Of a stretch of DNA of 64,000 nucleotides, positions 23,848-33,225 are shown piece by piece. The translations under genes and the position numbers were made by a program. The notes under the pieces were generated by a model, which was given only the letters and a program-made list of their open reading frames with translations, did no database searches and was not told the origin of the DNA. The stretch covers positions 434,001 to 498,000 of the forward strand of contig JAYKXN010000072.1 of assembly GCA_037962975.1 (NCBI GenBank), given 5' to 3'. How positions within the stretch are numbered: the stretch's first letter is position 1; each line of letters starts with the position of its first letter. The DNA comes from Clitoria ternatea. Lineage: Eukaryota; Streptophyta; Magnoliopsida; Fabales; Fabaceae.

Positions 23848-24378
23848 ATGGAACAAACCCTTGCAAAACTTAAGGAAAGATTCCCTACACTTCCACGCGA
23901 TATGATTGTAAAAATTTACAAAGCTCGAGTTCAAAGGTTAAAACTACTCACATATTTTGGCATTCCAGAGGATGTTCGTTGGCTTATTGAAGCAAAGGTA
24001 CGTCTCTCTGGTGAATTACATAAGTCCTATATAAAACATTTGCCAGGTATGGGACGTAGTTCTTATTCTAAAAAACGAAGAGCTAAAAGGATGGGAGTTT
24101 GCCATAAGTGTGCAAGATGGAATTGTGATACACGTTGTAGGAACCCTGGAATGGTATCTATAAATCGGGAGGACAAAATTAAATTTATAAAGGATGGACT
24201 GAGTAAAGAGAACTTGGATAACTTAATCCAAACTCTTGAGACGCATCCATGTGGAACGGTTCAAGGAGTCCTTCTGAAATTATATGATCTATTCATTCAA
24301 CAAAAAGAAAACTATAGCCTTGGGAATCTGGCGTTAAACGACCCTGTTTGCCAGTTTATAAGAAAACTGGATGGGTAG
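23848..24378 (+). CDS. Accessory Cys4-finger protein resembling carlavirus nucleic-acid-binding proteins
   Basis: This intact frame encodes 176 residues, starting at the only good ATG after the acceptor-like tract. The middle carries a Gly-Arg-Ser-x-Tyr motif (69-73) and an Arg/Lys-rich patch (75-81). Then comes a cysteine finger C85-x2-C88-x4-C93-x3-C97, followed after a few residues by a Pro-Gly-x-x-Ser-x-Asn segment. From memory, that order (GRS-x-Y, RRA-rich patch, CH-x-C finger, later Gly...Ser-x-Asn) characterises the cysteine-rich nucleic-acid-binding/silencing-suppressor proteins of carlaviruses. This protein is longer, with an extra helical N-terminus and a C-terminal extension. It follows integrase and precedes the LOG-like gene. 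A suppressor or regulator role is inference. The alternative is an unrelated RNA-binding protein with the same finger style. Confidence 0.6.
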   Translation: MEQTLAKLKERFPTLPRDMIVKIYKARVQRLKLLTYFGIPEDVRWLIEAKVRLSGELHKSYIKHLPGMGRSSYSKKRRAKRMGVCHKCARWNCDTRCRNPGMVSINREDKIKFIKDGLSKENLDNLIQTLETHPCGTVQGVLLKLYDLFIQQKENYSLGNLALNDPVCQFIRKLDG

Positions 24379-24646
24379 CAAAAACCTCGACTCATAGAAG
24401 GCGTTTAAGCCGTTACTGGACGTAAAACTAGAGGAAGATGTGAGCCATAATCATAACTACTGTACATATTTACTGTTGTTTTCAATGTTTTACTTTTCTG
24501 AATTCACTTTGACTTTTAAAATTACCTATTTTTATTTTCTTCAATCATGTCTTTTCAAATTTCTTCATTACCGTCATTTATTTTTATATAATAATAATTA
24601 TGTAAACTTTTTATCTTTCATCAATTATGTCATCTCAGTTTTTATC

Positions 24647-24654
24647 TATATAAG
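24647..24654 (+). promoter_or_regulatory. Possible internal TATA box before the LOG-like frame
   Basis: TATATAAG, in ATCTATATAAGGGCGC, lies 39 bp upstream of the ATG at 24693, a short but workable promoter spacing. A pyrimidine-rich tract ending TCATCTCAG (AG at 24637-24638) just upstream could instead be a splice acceptor. AT-rich sequence can produce such matches by chance. Confidence 0.3.
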
Positions 24655-24692
24655 GGCGCATAACTCTATATGGAAAACACAAAAAAAAAGAG

Positions 24693-25321
24693 ATGAAAAA
24701 AATCAAATCCATTTGTGTGCTTGGTGGATCCAACAATGGTAATTGTAAGGAGTACCTAATAGCAGCTACTAAGTTGGGAAAACTATTGGCTGCGAAAGAA
24801 ATAAAGGTCTTGTATAGAGGAGGAGTACAGGGTTTGAGAGGCTCCATGGCACTATCTGCACTAGTTGAAGGAAGCAACGTTTCTAGTATCATCCTACATC
24901 ATGTTGGTATTACACCAGATATTGTTGTAGGAACTGAGGTAAAAGTTACAAGCCTCTATCAACGAATGGCTCGTATGGTTATAGGTGCTGAAGCCTTTAT
25001 CGTACTTCCTGGAGGTTTTGGTACTTTTGAGGAAATATTTTGCATTTTATCATGGTGTAGCATGAACTTTCATAAAAAACCATTAGGATTATTAAATATT
25101 AAAGGTTTTTATGATAGTTTGTTAATTTTTTAGATAAAGCTGTGGAACAGGGCCTTATAACTCAAGATGATCGATCATTCATTCATGCTTCATCAAATGC
25201 AGATGAATTGATTAATATTTTGCAGAGCTTTTTACCCCAACCTCAACCCCTCTTGAAGCAAGATAAGGATCACACACACAAGCGAAAGAATCCAGAACCA
25301 GACACCACCCTTCGGTTATAA
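24693..25321 (+). pseudogene. LOG-like cytokinin riboside 5'-monophosphate phosphoribohydrolase, one frameshift
   Basis: LOG enzymes release active cytokinin base from its riboside monophosphate in the cytosol. The frame covers the full family length (about 209 codons). The first 146 residues are open: a Rossmann-type start (VLGGSNNGN), then YRGG at 41-44, Q90-R91, and the diagnostic P-G-G-x-G-T-x-x-E motif at 106-114 with its Glu kept. A one-base loss in the T run at 25125-25131 creates TAG (25131-25133). The remaining C-terminus, including the expected final helix region and an added Pro/Lys-rich tail, is intact in the next frame to TAA at 25319-25321. Oddities: family enzymes usually have three Gly where Arg42 interrupts, and the Arg usually found seven residues after Gln90-Arg91's Gln position reads Ile97. 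Capture from a host transcript is likely because no introns remain. Confidence 0.85.
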
Positions 25322-25433
25322 CTTCTTTCTCACCTTTATCTATATTTAAAAAAAATCATAAAAAAAAAGAAAAAGAAAAAGAAAAAAAAATAGACTGTGG
25401 AAATCATATAAGACACTGAGGACAATGTCTTGA

Positions 25434-25448
25434 ATAAGTGTGGGGGGG
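25434..25448 (+). other. Internal polypurine-tract-like sequence
   Basis: AATAAGTGTGGGGGGG closely resembles the true 3' tract (TTAAGTGTGGGGGAATT at 27611). It is preceded by a CACTGAGGACAATGTCTTG phrase that in related plant Ty3 elements usually stands next to the 3' end, as I recall. It may be a second plus-strand priming site or a relic of an earlier 3' terminus. Confidence 0.55.
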
Positions 25449-26062
25449 TCTGAGTTATATATATGGTCTGAGTTATATATATATATATATATATTTTATT
25501 ATTTTTTTGTGAGGGATAGACAGAGTAAAGATTAATTTGGGAAAGTTGTATCTAAAGTCATAAAGATGCATCTTTGAGAACCAAAGTCTTGAGACGTATC
25601 CTTCACTATATAGTGTCAGTATCACTTTTGTTTAATTTTTTTTTAAAATAAAAAAAATAAATAATTTTTTTCTTTTCTTTCATGAGTACTTTTGTTGGGA
25701 TGGGCTGAGTAAAGAGTCCAAACTCTTGAGACGCATCCTTATAACAAATCTCACTCGGATTACCACAATCGTTTCACCTTCCTTATCAAAACCATTTTTC
25801 ATAAAAAAATAAAAAAATAAAAAAATAAAAAATAAAAATAAAAAAATAAAAACACACACACACATAGCCACTATATTTACTTTAGTGCCGCGCCTTTGCC
25901 TTTACCTTCACCCGAATCATTTCTATTCGACATCAACCATTCTGCAACCATAAACATCATCTTCATCATTCTTCAGCCGCCACACTTTGCCTTCATCCTT
26001 TTCTTTCAGATCGGAGCCATACCTCACCACTAGTCAATCATCAGGTTCTTTATTTTCTCTTA

Positions 26063-26188
26063 ATGGATGATATAGCAGAGTCTTTCTATAGGCATACGAA
26101 TGAATTAAGATGTATGTTATTGCTCTTGATGCTACTCATGGTTGTGTTGATGATATTTCTCTTATGGGTTCTAACACAAGGCCTATGA
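26063..26188 (+). CDS. Small single-helix membrane protein, 41 residues
   Basis: An ATG after a TTTCTTTCAG acceptor-like site (AG at 26008-26009) opens a 41-codon frame ending in TGA. Residues 1-16 are polar and charged. Residues 17-38 form a nearly pure Leu/Met/Val/Ile/Phe stretch with one Trp, a clear membrane span. A short Thr-Gln-Gly tail follows. It lies between decayed repeats of the Cys4 gene and the LOG tail. It could be an envelope-like relic, a small membrane accessory protein or chance. I do not recognise a family. Confidence 0.35.
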   Translation: MDDIAESFYRHTNELRCMLLLLMLLMVVLMIFLLWVLTQGL

Positions 26189-26312
26189 AACTGGGTTGTA
26201 TGACACAATCAAATTGTTTAGTTATACTAATCATTTCACATGTAATTGAACTGACCAATTTGTTGTAGATATCTTTGTTACTAAGCGCCCTTAAAAAAAA
26301 GTACAGAGCAAG

Positions 26313-26354
26313 AAGCATAAGGAACCGGATCTTGACACCAATATTTGGTTATGA
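26313..26354 (+). pseudogene. Decayed copy of the LOG-like gene's C-terminal tail
   Basis: Fourteen codons, Lys-His-Lys-Glu-Pro-Asp...Trp-Leu-stop, parallel the last codons of the LOG-like frame (Lys-Arg-Lys-Asn-Pro-Glu-Pro-Asp...Arg-Leu-stop, ending 25321). Both are followed by T-rich then A-rich sequence. With the Cys4-gene fragment at 25697 in the same relative order, this suggests that the accessory block was once duplicated and the second copy has decayed. Confidence 0.5.
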
Positions 26355-27610
26355 TTTATTTTTCCTTTTTTGTTTCTTGTTCACAAAAAAAATCATCATT
26401 TCCAGTTTTTTATTTTAAATTCTACATGCTTTTCACTAAATTTGTTTTTTAAATTTGTCTAAGTAATGAGTAATTGCATCACCCTTGTCCAATATTTCAT
26501 GACATGTTATGAATAATTTCCTTGCATATTAATTTAATAAGTTGTTTGTGAAGATCAAATTGTATATGAATTGTGATAGATTGACCACCCTCGGTGAGAT
26601 TTTGAGCTTAATTGGATGGATCATATTATGCCATCTTTCCTTTTTCTTGATTAACCCTTATTTATTAGTACTCTAGAACTTGACTTGTTTCTTTTTGATG
26701 TATTATGTTCCATGTGCATGCTTTGATGTGATTAAGGCCATTTTTTTAACTAGCCACTAGCCATATGCCTTACCTTACATACTTTCCATTGTTACCCACG
26801 TTGAGCCTATATCCATTTCTTGATTCAGCCACATAATTTGCCAATAGCCCAAAAAAAAAAACATGATCACCTTTGCTTAGGAATTGATTAGGAGTTTTGG
26901 AATTACTATGAATAAAGATTCTTGATGATTGTGGAAATGTACCCAAGATATATATGTTGTTGTTTCATTGTTCAAAAAGAAAGTAAAAAAAATAAATAAT
27001 AAAGAAAAAGAGAAAAAGAAGAAAAAGAAGAAGTGGTGAATATATGTATGAAAATAATCAGGAGGATTTATTCTCATGTTTTATCCTCCATCATGTTTCA
27101 TTTTGCTAAGTATTGAGTTTCAAAATGTACTTCCACAATCACTAAATCACTTACTCCATTGCTCTTTTTCAACCCTAAGTTTAGCCATACTATTTCATTT
27201 TATCCACCCTATATCACCTTGGCCCCATTACAACCTTAATAAAGTCCTTTTGATCTCTGCATGCATATGTGTTCAAATATGGAAATTAGAAATTTGTCAA
27301 GCCTATGGTAGTGCTAATTTATTTGGGTGATTTCTGAGAGTATACACAAACCCAAGCAATTGAGATATAGAGAGCACAAAGAGAACATCTATCACATTTT
27401 CATCCACTCTTTGATTTGATCACTCAATTTGTGAAACTAGTATGTAATGCTTCTTATTCACACTTATCATGACCTCTTGATATAAGGGATGATGTGTATT
27501 ACTTATTATTTTAGACTTCAAAAAAAAAATCAATTTGAAAAAAAAAAAACTTTTTTCTGTTGTTTCTCATTTTAGTTTTTGGTTTGGTTTTGCCCTGGAG
27601 TGCAAAAGCT

Positions 27611-27626
27611 TAAGTGTGGGGGAATT
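27611..27626 (+). other. Polypurine tract
   Basis: TTAAGTGTGGGGGAATT lies directly before the 3' LTR start at 27627. It is the expected primer for plus-strand DNA synthesis. Confidence 0.9.
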
Positions 27627-29230
27627 TGATAAATCAATTTTAATACACTTATTATAGTTTTACACTTGAGGTTTATTATATAATTACTATGTTTAATAAT
27701 AGTATTTTAATTAAGTTTTATGGTTTTTAGTTAAATTAAAGTATTATGTATATATGTTTCAATTTTCGTTTTTTATATGTATCTTGAGTATCTTGCCTTA
27801 TTTTGGCCATAACTTGGGCTTTTGTAATCCAAATGGGCTAATCTTGGAGCCCATGGAAAGCTAAGACAGAGGGCTACATCATGATGATCAAATTTGGTTA
27901 TTTTTCATCTGGAAAAAATAAAGAAATGGAGCTTGAATCAATTAGCCCTCATGTGTCCCACCAGCATTGACATAGTTCACCAAAATACACATATCTGGAG
28001 CTATAGGTGTCCAAATGACCTCATTATTGCGCCAAATTCTCAATAAGACAGAGATCTACAACTTTCATGTTGAAGAGTTTTCAAAAGTAGGCCATCTAGA
28101 AGGTCATGTGGGACTCGCAAGGTGGAGAAGATAAAGAGGAGAATGCATTTCAACACCTACCATTATCTTCTTTTGAATTATTGTAATTTCAAGCCCACCA
28201 ATGTTGAAAAAATGCATTAATAATCAGAAAATGAATGTATAGTATCATCATATCTTGCCTATAAATAGATGCTTGAAGTTGTAAGGAAGATACACAAGAA
28301 ATACATAAGAATTACATGCTTTAGTTTCCATTATAATTCTATATCTTTGTTTTAGCTTCTTAAGTTTTAGTTCTTTCTTTTGCTTTATCTCCTTGTTCTA
28401 TATTCCATCCTTCAAGTTATGGTTTTCATTTCCCTTCCTCAATATCAAGTAAGTTAATTTTATTATTTGTTATTTACTTTTATAATCAAAGTTTTAGTAA
28501 ATTTAATATTAGCTTTCATTGTTAAAAATTATCATGGAAGCTTAATCTTTTAAAATCAACTCAAGGAATTTAATTTTTCTTTATGTTAACTTTGAGTTCT
28601 TGCTCTTAATATTTTGATTAAAGATAATTACTTTTCTTTGTTTCTCAAGCACTTATAATGGTAGATTATTTAAGTGTATAACCGATTGGTATATAATTAA
28701 ACAATCTATAATCTAAACTGATGTTGGTTGGTTAATCAATAATCAATTTGAGAACAAAGATTAAGTTACTAAATAAGAGATTTCTATTTAGTTTCTTAAC
28801 TCAATCAAATTATGGTCTTAAAGTTATTTTAGTAATTAATAAGAATATATCGATTGATTATTCTTATTAGTTCATTAATTCAATTCTAGAAGATTTTCTA
28901 GAATATAATCATTTAGGGATTCCAAATGATTCAAGATTGAGAAATTAATTATATTTAATCATATTTGTGAACAATGATTAGTTAACTAAAGATTTATTAA
29001 TTCCTTGGGTTGGTTGTTTCTAAATTTGATTATTCCTACTCATAAATTTACTTTTTGCACTATCATATAATCACTTAATTTTCCTTTCAAGCTCAACACA
29101 AACCCCCCCTTTATTATAACTAAAGTGAGTGTAACTAATTGAACTAAGGTCCTCGAAAGACGACTAAGGTTGTTCACCTTATGCTATATTAATTTAACTT
29201 TTTATTTGACCCGACAACGACAGCGTGTCA
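27627..29230 (+). repeat. 3' LTR of the Athila-like element
   Basis: The LTR is 1604 bp, TGATAAATC to GCGTGTCA, followed by the ACTGA target duplication (29231-29235) and then CATCCAACTTCTAAG of the interrupted A unit. Substitutions against the 5' LTR are scattered and mostly transitions. Confidence 0.95.
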
Positions 29231-30945
29231 ACTGACATCCAACTTCTAAGATCTTTTAGATTTCTTTTAAAAAATATAACTCATATATTTGCATCACACT
29301 TGCTTATTGTTATAAACATGTGTAAATATCTCAAACAATGACTTATTTACTTTCATGATGTCATTTATCATGATATTTGTTTGAATCTTACCAAGCATGA
29401 CTTTATTATGTGTAGAACCTTTTAGTTATTAGTATGGAAACATATATTTTGATACCAGAATAGTAGTTAAAGTTTAAAAATCTAGAATTGAATAATTATA
29501 TTAGAATCTTTTACTTTTATATATAATTTATACTTTTGTTTCATTTAAATAAAATTTATTTTTTTAAATCAAATAAAGATAAATTTAATAAATCGTCACT
29601 TCTCACTCATTAAATATACGTTATATTTAGTGTTCTATGCTATGATTGAGACATCAATAAAAATGTAATAGTCATTAAAAAGATATATAAAAATTATTAA
29701 AATTAAAAATCTTATAATATTCATATATTTGTGAAGACAAAATTATTATGGTAGAAAATGAACATTTGATATAGAGACATTGTCTGTTTTTAAATAAATA
29801 AGTAATACTAATACTTGTGTATAATCATAACATTTAAAATATATAAACAACTAAGAAAATTATATGACAATAAAATATATGATAAATAACTTGACAGAAA
29901 CAACTATCAGCTTAAGAAATTCACATTCTAATTGTGATTTGATGTAAAAGATCAAAATTGACATTTTATGATTCCATTCATAAACATAAAATCTTTAGCT
30001 ATAAAAAATTTAACATTGTAGAACTAAAATTAAAATGAATAAAAAATAAAACTAGCATCTTTTCCAGCTTCATCTTTATCTAGATCACAAACTTGTTTTT
30101 TTTTGTTACCGCAAGATGGGAGTGCAATGACATGAAGCACTTTTTGAGGATACAAAACCTGTTGAAAATGCTTGTGCTAGGAGTGCTTTAATTTAAAGAG
30201 ATCTTATGAGAGTGTCCACGAAAGGTGATTAAGTATAAATTCTGAAAGTAATACAGTTAATGAACCAACTTGTGTTTATTGTAAAAAAAAGTGTTGAGAC
30301 AATAATTCCTTAGAATAAGATTACTTGGCAAATAATAAAATATTTAAAGAGTAAAAAATAATTACTAAAATTAGTGAAAGGATTAGATTTCAATAGAAGT
30401 CATCGTTATGAATTATGTACACTTTAATTTGATTAAGATATGTATAAAGAACCATCTAATAGTATTTCATTTGTTATTATTATTAAACCAATACAAAAAT
30501 GTTATACCATATTACATATGAAGATTATGGGGTGACTTTAAATATTAGAGTTAAATGTGTCACTCACAGATGTTGTTAGAAGCCAACAAAAGAATTTGTC
30601 ATCATGGTGGACCTTAAATGCCATGTACTACACTTACACCATCAAAATAAAGAATAGTAAAATTTAATAACCTAAATTGGTGTATGTTTTAGTATTTTAC
30701 TAATGTTTGTTTCAATGTGTAGAATACAAGTAAATGATAATCATTTAATAATATGTATCAATTATGCATATATATATATATAAAGTTTGAAAATTTTAGT
30801 TATTGAAACAAATAAGACATGACATATTTAAGAGGCCTATAGGTACAGAGAAGACATATACTATCAAAATCTTAATTTTATCTTAAAGTAAAAATGTCAA
30901 ATATGGTTATATAAATAAATAACTAAAACATATTTAGACACATTA
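29231..30945 (+). repeat. Tandem array: end of the interrupted A unit and a further A unit
   Basis: After the duplication the A unit continues to 29431. A new A marker (AGTATGGAAACATATATTTT) begins at about 29430 and runs to the reversed Cassandra element. No gene is seen. Confidence 0.8.
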
Positions 30946-31590
30946 TGTAACGCCCCGGCTGCTTTTTAGAAATGGACGACTCGCCCTACAGACCAACACG
31001 AGACCTTTCCAATGTGCTTTTGTTCTCACTCACACATTTCCTGAGAAATTCCCAGGAGGTCACCCATCCCAGAATTACTCCAAGTTAAGCACGCTTAACT
31101 TTGAAGTTCTTAAGTGATAGGCTACCGAAAAGGCTAATGCATTTGTTGGTATAGGTAGTACGAATTCATTTCTTTAAGCTATCCTCGACTATATAGTCCC
31201 ATACCTATACAGTCTTTAGATCCCTCTTATTCTGGTATTATTCAATTCGTTCATGTGTCCCTCCCACTGGAAGCCTGCTAGGAGCCACTCCTTGTCCGTG
31301 TCCATGCACCGGCGATCACTCCCCGCCCTCAACAGTGCCTGGGATGTCACATGCCCACCAGCTTCCGCCTGGTTCGTCCTCGAACTATACCGTACTAGGA
31401 GAGGCTAGGCTCTGATACCACTGTAATGCCCCGGCCGCTTTTCAGGAATGAACGACTCGTCCCACAGACCAACACGAGACCTCTTCTAATGTGCTTTTAT
31501 CCTCACTCACACATTTCCTGAGAACTTCCTAGGAGGTCACCCATCCCAGAATTACTCCAAGTTAAGTACGCTTAACTTTGGAGTTCTTAA
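30946..31590 (-). mobile_element. Truncated Cassandra TRIM, reversed
   Basis: Read on the minus strand, a partial 5' LTR (31422 to about 31590) is followed by a very short 70-bp internal part (31352-31421) and a complete 3' LTR (30946-31351, 406 bp). The internal part begins with TGGTATCAGAGCC (complement at 31408-31420), the initiator tRNA-Met primer site. It ends in a purine-rich GGAAGCTGGTGGGCA. Each LTR has the 5S rRNA-like segment (about 31040-31100 and 31520-31580). The outer part of the 5' LTR is missing, and the sequence jumps into a B unit. Confidence 0.87.
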
Positions 31591-31987
31591 AAATGTATAA
31601 TTAAACAATTTTGATAATAATTTTTACTTATATATGTATGGTTTTAATCTTTTTCCTATTTTTAAAATAAAATTTATCTTTTAAAAATAAAATAAAGATA
31701 AATTTAACCTTGAATTGTTTTTATTCGTTAAATATATCTTATATCTAGTGTTGTACACTACAATAGTGACGCCAACAAAGATGTGATATTCGTCATAATG
31801 ATATATAAAAAATTATGAAAATTTAAAATCATATCGTAATTATAAACTTTTGAAGATACAATAAATGATAATAGAACATTTGATATATACCTATAAGTTA
31901 GACACACTATATTTTTCAAATAAATAAATAGTATTACCATTTGTGTATAATCATATCGTTTGAAATAGAAAATCAAACTAAATAAAT

Positions 31988-32166
31988 TATGTTAATTTTA
32001 TTTATTTTTATCATTTTAATTTCATTTCTATATTGTTAACTTTTTTCTCTAGACGGAGATTTTATATATGTTAATAAATGAGTTCGTAGCATGTCAATTT
32101 TGACTTTTTAGGTCACAGGTCACACTTAAAATGTGAATTCTTGAAGTTTATGAGTGTTTATCATAC
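31988..32166 (-). repeat. Inverted B segment (copy 2, full length)
   Basis: About 180 bp are the reverse complement of upright B sequence. An upright copy of the same segment starts at 32768, giving an inverted pair about 0.6 kb apart. The junction to A reads CATACCCTAAATCCTAAACC. Confidence 0.8.
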
Positions 32167-33036
32167 CCTAAATCCTAAACCATACATTATAGAAGTAAAA
32201 TTAAAATGAATAAAAAATAAAACTAGCATCTTTTCCAGTATTATCTTTATCTCAATTATAAACTTGTGTTTTTTTTTGTTACCACAAGATGGGAGCGCAA
32301 CGACATGAAGCACTTTTTGAGGATACAAAACCTGTTAAAAATGCTTGTGCTAGGAGTGCTCATTAATTTAAAGAGATCTTGTGAGTGTGTTCACCAAAGG
32401 TGATTAAGTACAAATTCTAAAAGTAATAAAGTTAATGAACCAACTAGTGTTTATTGTAAAAAAAAGTGTTGAGACAATAATCCCTTAAAATAGGATTCCT
32501 TGATAAATAATAAAATATTTATTAAGTAAAAAATAATTACAAAAATCAATGAAAAGATTAGATTTCAATAAAAGTCATCATTATTAATTAAGTATACTTT
32601 AATTTAATTAAGATATATATAAAGAACCATCTAATAGTATTGAATTTGTTATTATTATTATTATTTTTAAGCCAATACTAAATTGTTATACCAAATTACA
32701 TATGAAGATTATGAGGTGGCTTTATATATCAGAGTGAAATATGTCACCATAGATGTTGTTAGAAGCCTTAGACTTCAAGAATTCATATTTTAAGTGTGAC
32801 CTGTGACCTAAAAAGTCAAAATTGACATTCTACGAACTCATTTATTAACATATATAAAATCCCCGTCTAGAGAAAAAAAGTTAGCAATATAGAAATAAAA
32901 TTAAAATAATAAAAATAAATAAAATTATCATACTTTATTGCGTCTTAATTATGTATTCATCATATGAAACATAAACTTGTTTCTTTTTCATAAGATGGGA
33001 GTGTAACAACCTCGAGTGCTTCCAGAAGATATATAA

Positions 33037-33225
33037 CATATTGAAAATGCTTGTGATAGGAATCTTTTGATTGAAGGAGATGTTGTATATGTCTTCACAA
33101 AAGACAATCCAAGTGTAAATTTTGAAAATAATGAAGTTAGTAAACCAACTTGTGTTTATTTTAAAAAGAAAAAGTTGAGAACACAATCCCTTAAGATAGG
33201 ATTATATAATGAAATGATAAAATAA
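33037..33225 (+). other. Conserved open frame in a B unit (copy 2)
   Basis: Sixty-two sense codons run from just after an in-frame TAA to a TAA, with the same length and no indels relative to 56666-56854. It has no ATG near the start. An acceptor-like TTTTTCATAAG stands about 45 bp upstream. It may be a fossil exon. Confidence 0.3.

Larger units (their letters stand above)
25449..27610 (+). other. Long 3' internal region, mostly non-coding
   Basis: This region separates the internal G-rich tract from the real one. It holds a (TA)n run (about 25474-25494), several A-rich runs, a decayed repeat of part of the Cys4-protein gene (25697-25739, with a weaker one at 25580-25604), a short membrane-protein frame (26063) and a decayed copy of the LOG-like tail (26313). 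From 26355 to 27600 no convincing gene is seen on either strand. Related elements carry a similar long region, sometimes with an envelope-like frame. No envelope protein is recognisable here. Confidence 0.6.
16049..29230 (+). mobile_element. Athila/Calypso-like Ty3 LTR retrotransposon with accessory genes
   Basis: The element is 13.2 kb with near-identical LTRs (16049-17647 and 27627-29230), a primer site matching tRNA-Asp, a G-rich polypurine tract before the 3' LTR, and an ACTGA duplication on both sides. Gene order is gag, protease, RT, RNase H, integrase (Ty3 order), then accessory frames: a Cys4-finger protein, a LOG-like enzyme and a small membrane protein. By eye the LTRs differ at about thirty positions plus a 5-bp indel, roughly two percent, so insertion is fairly recent. 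Pol carries frameshifts and a lost RT catalytic residue, so this copy is not autonomous. The Athila/Calypso assignment rests on Gag and Pol sequence feel, the tRNA-Asp primer site and the long 3' non-pol region. Confidence 0.93.

Noticed and set aside
24440..24742. Tyr/Phe-rich frame overlapping the start of the LOG-like gene
   Set aside because: It lies in the T-rich spacer, overlaps the better-supported LOG frame and has no similarity to anything recognised.
26877..27330. Frames on both strands in the 3' internal region
   Set aside because: Low-complexity His/Phe/Ser-rich translations of AT-rich DNA. No envelope-like signal peptide or membrane layout.
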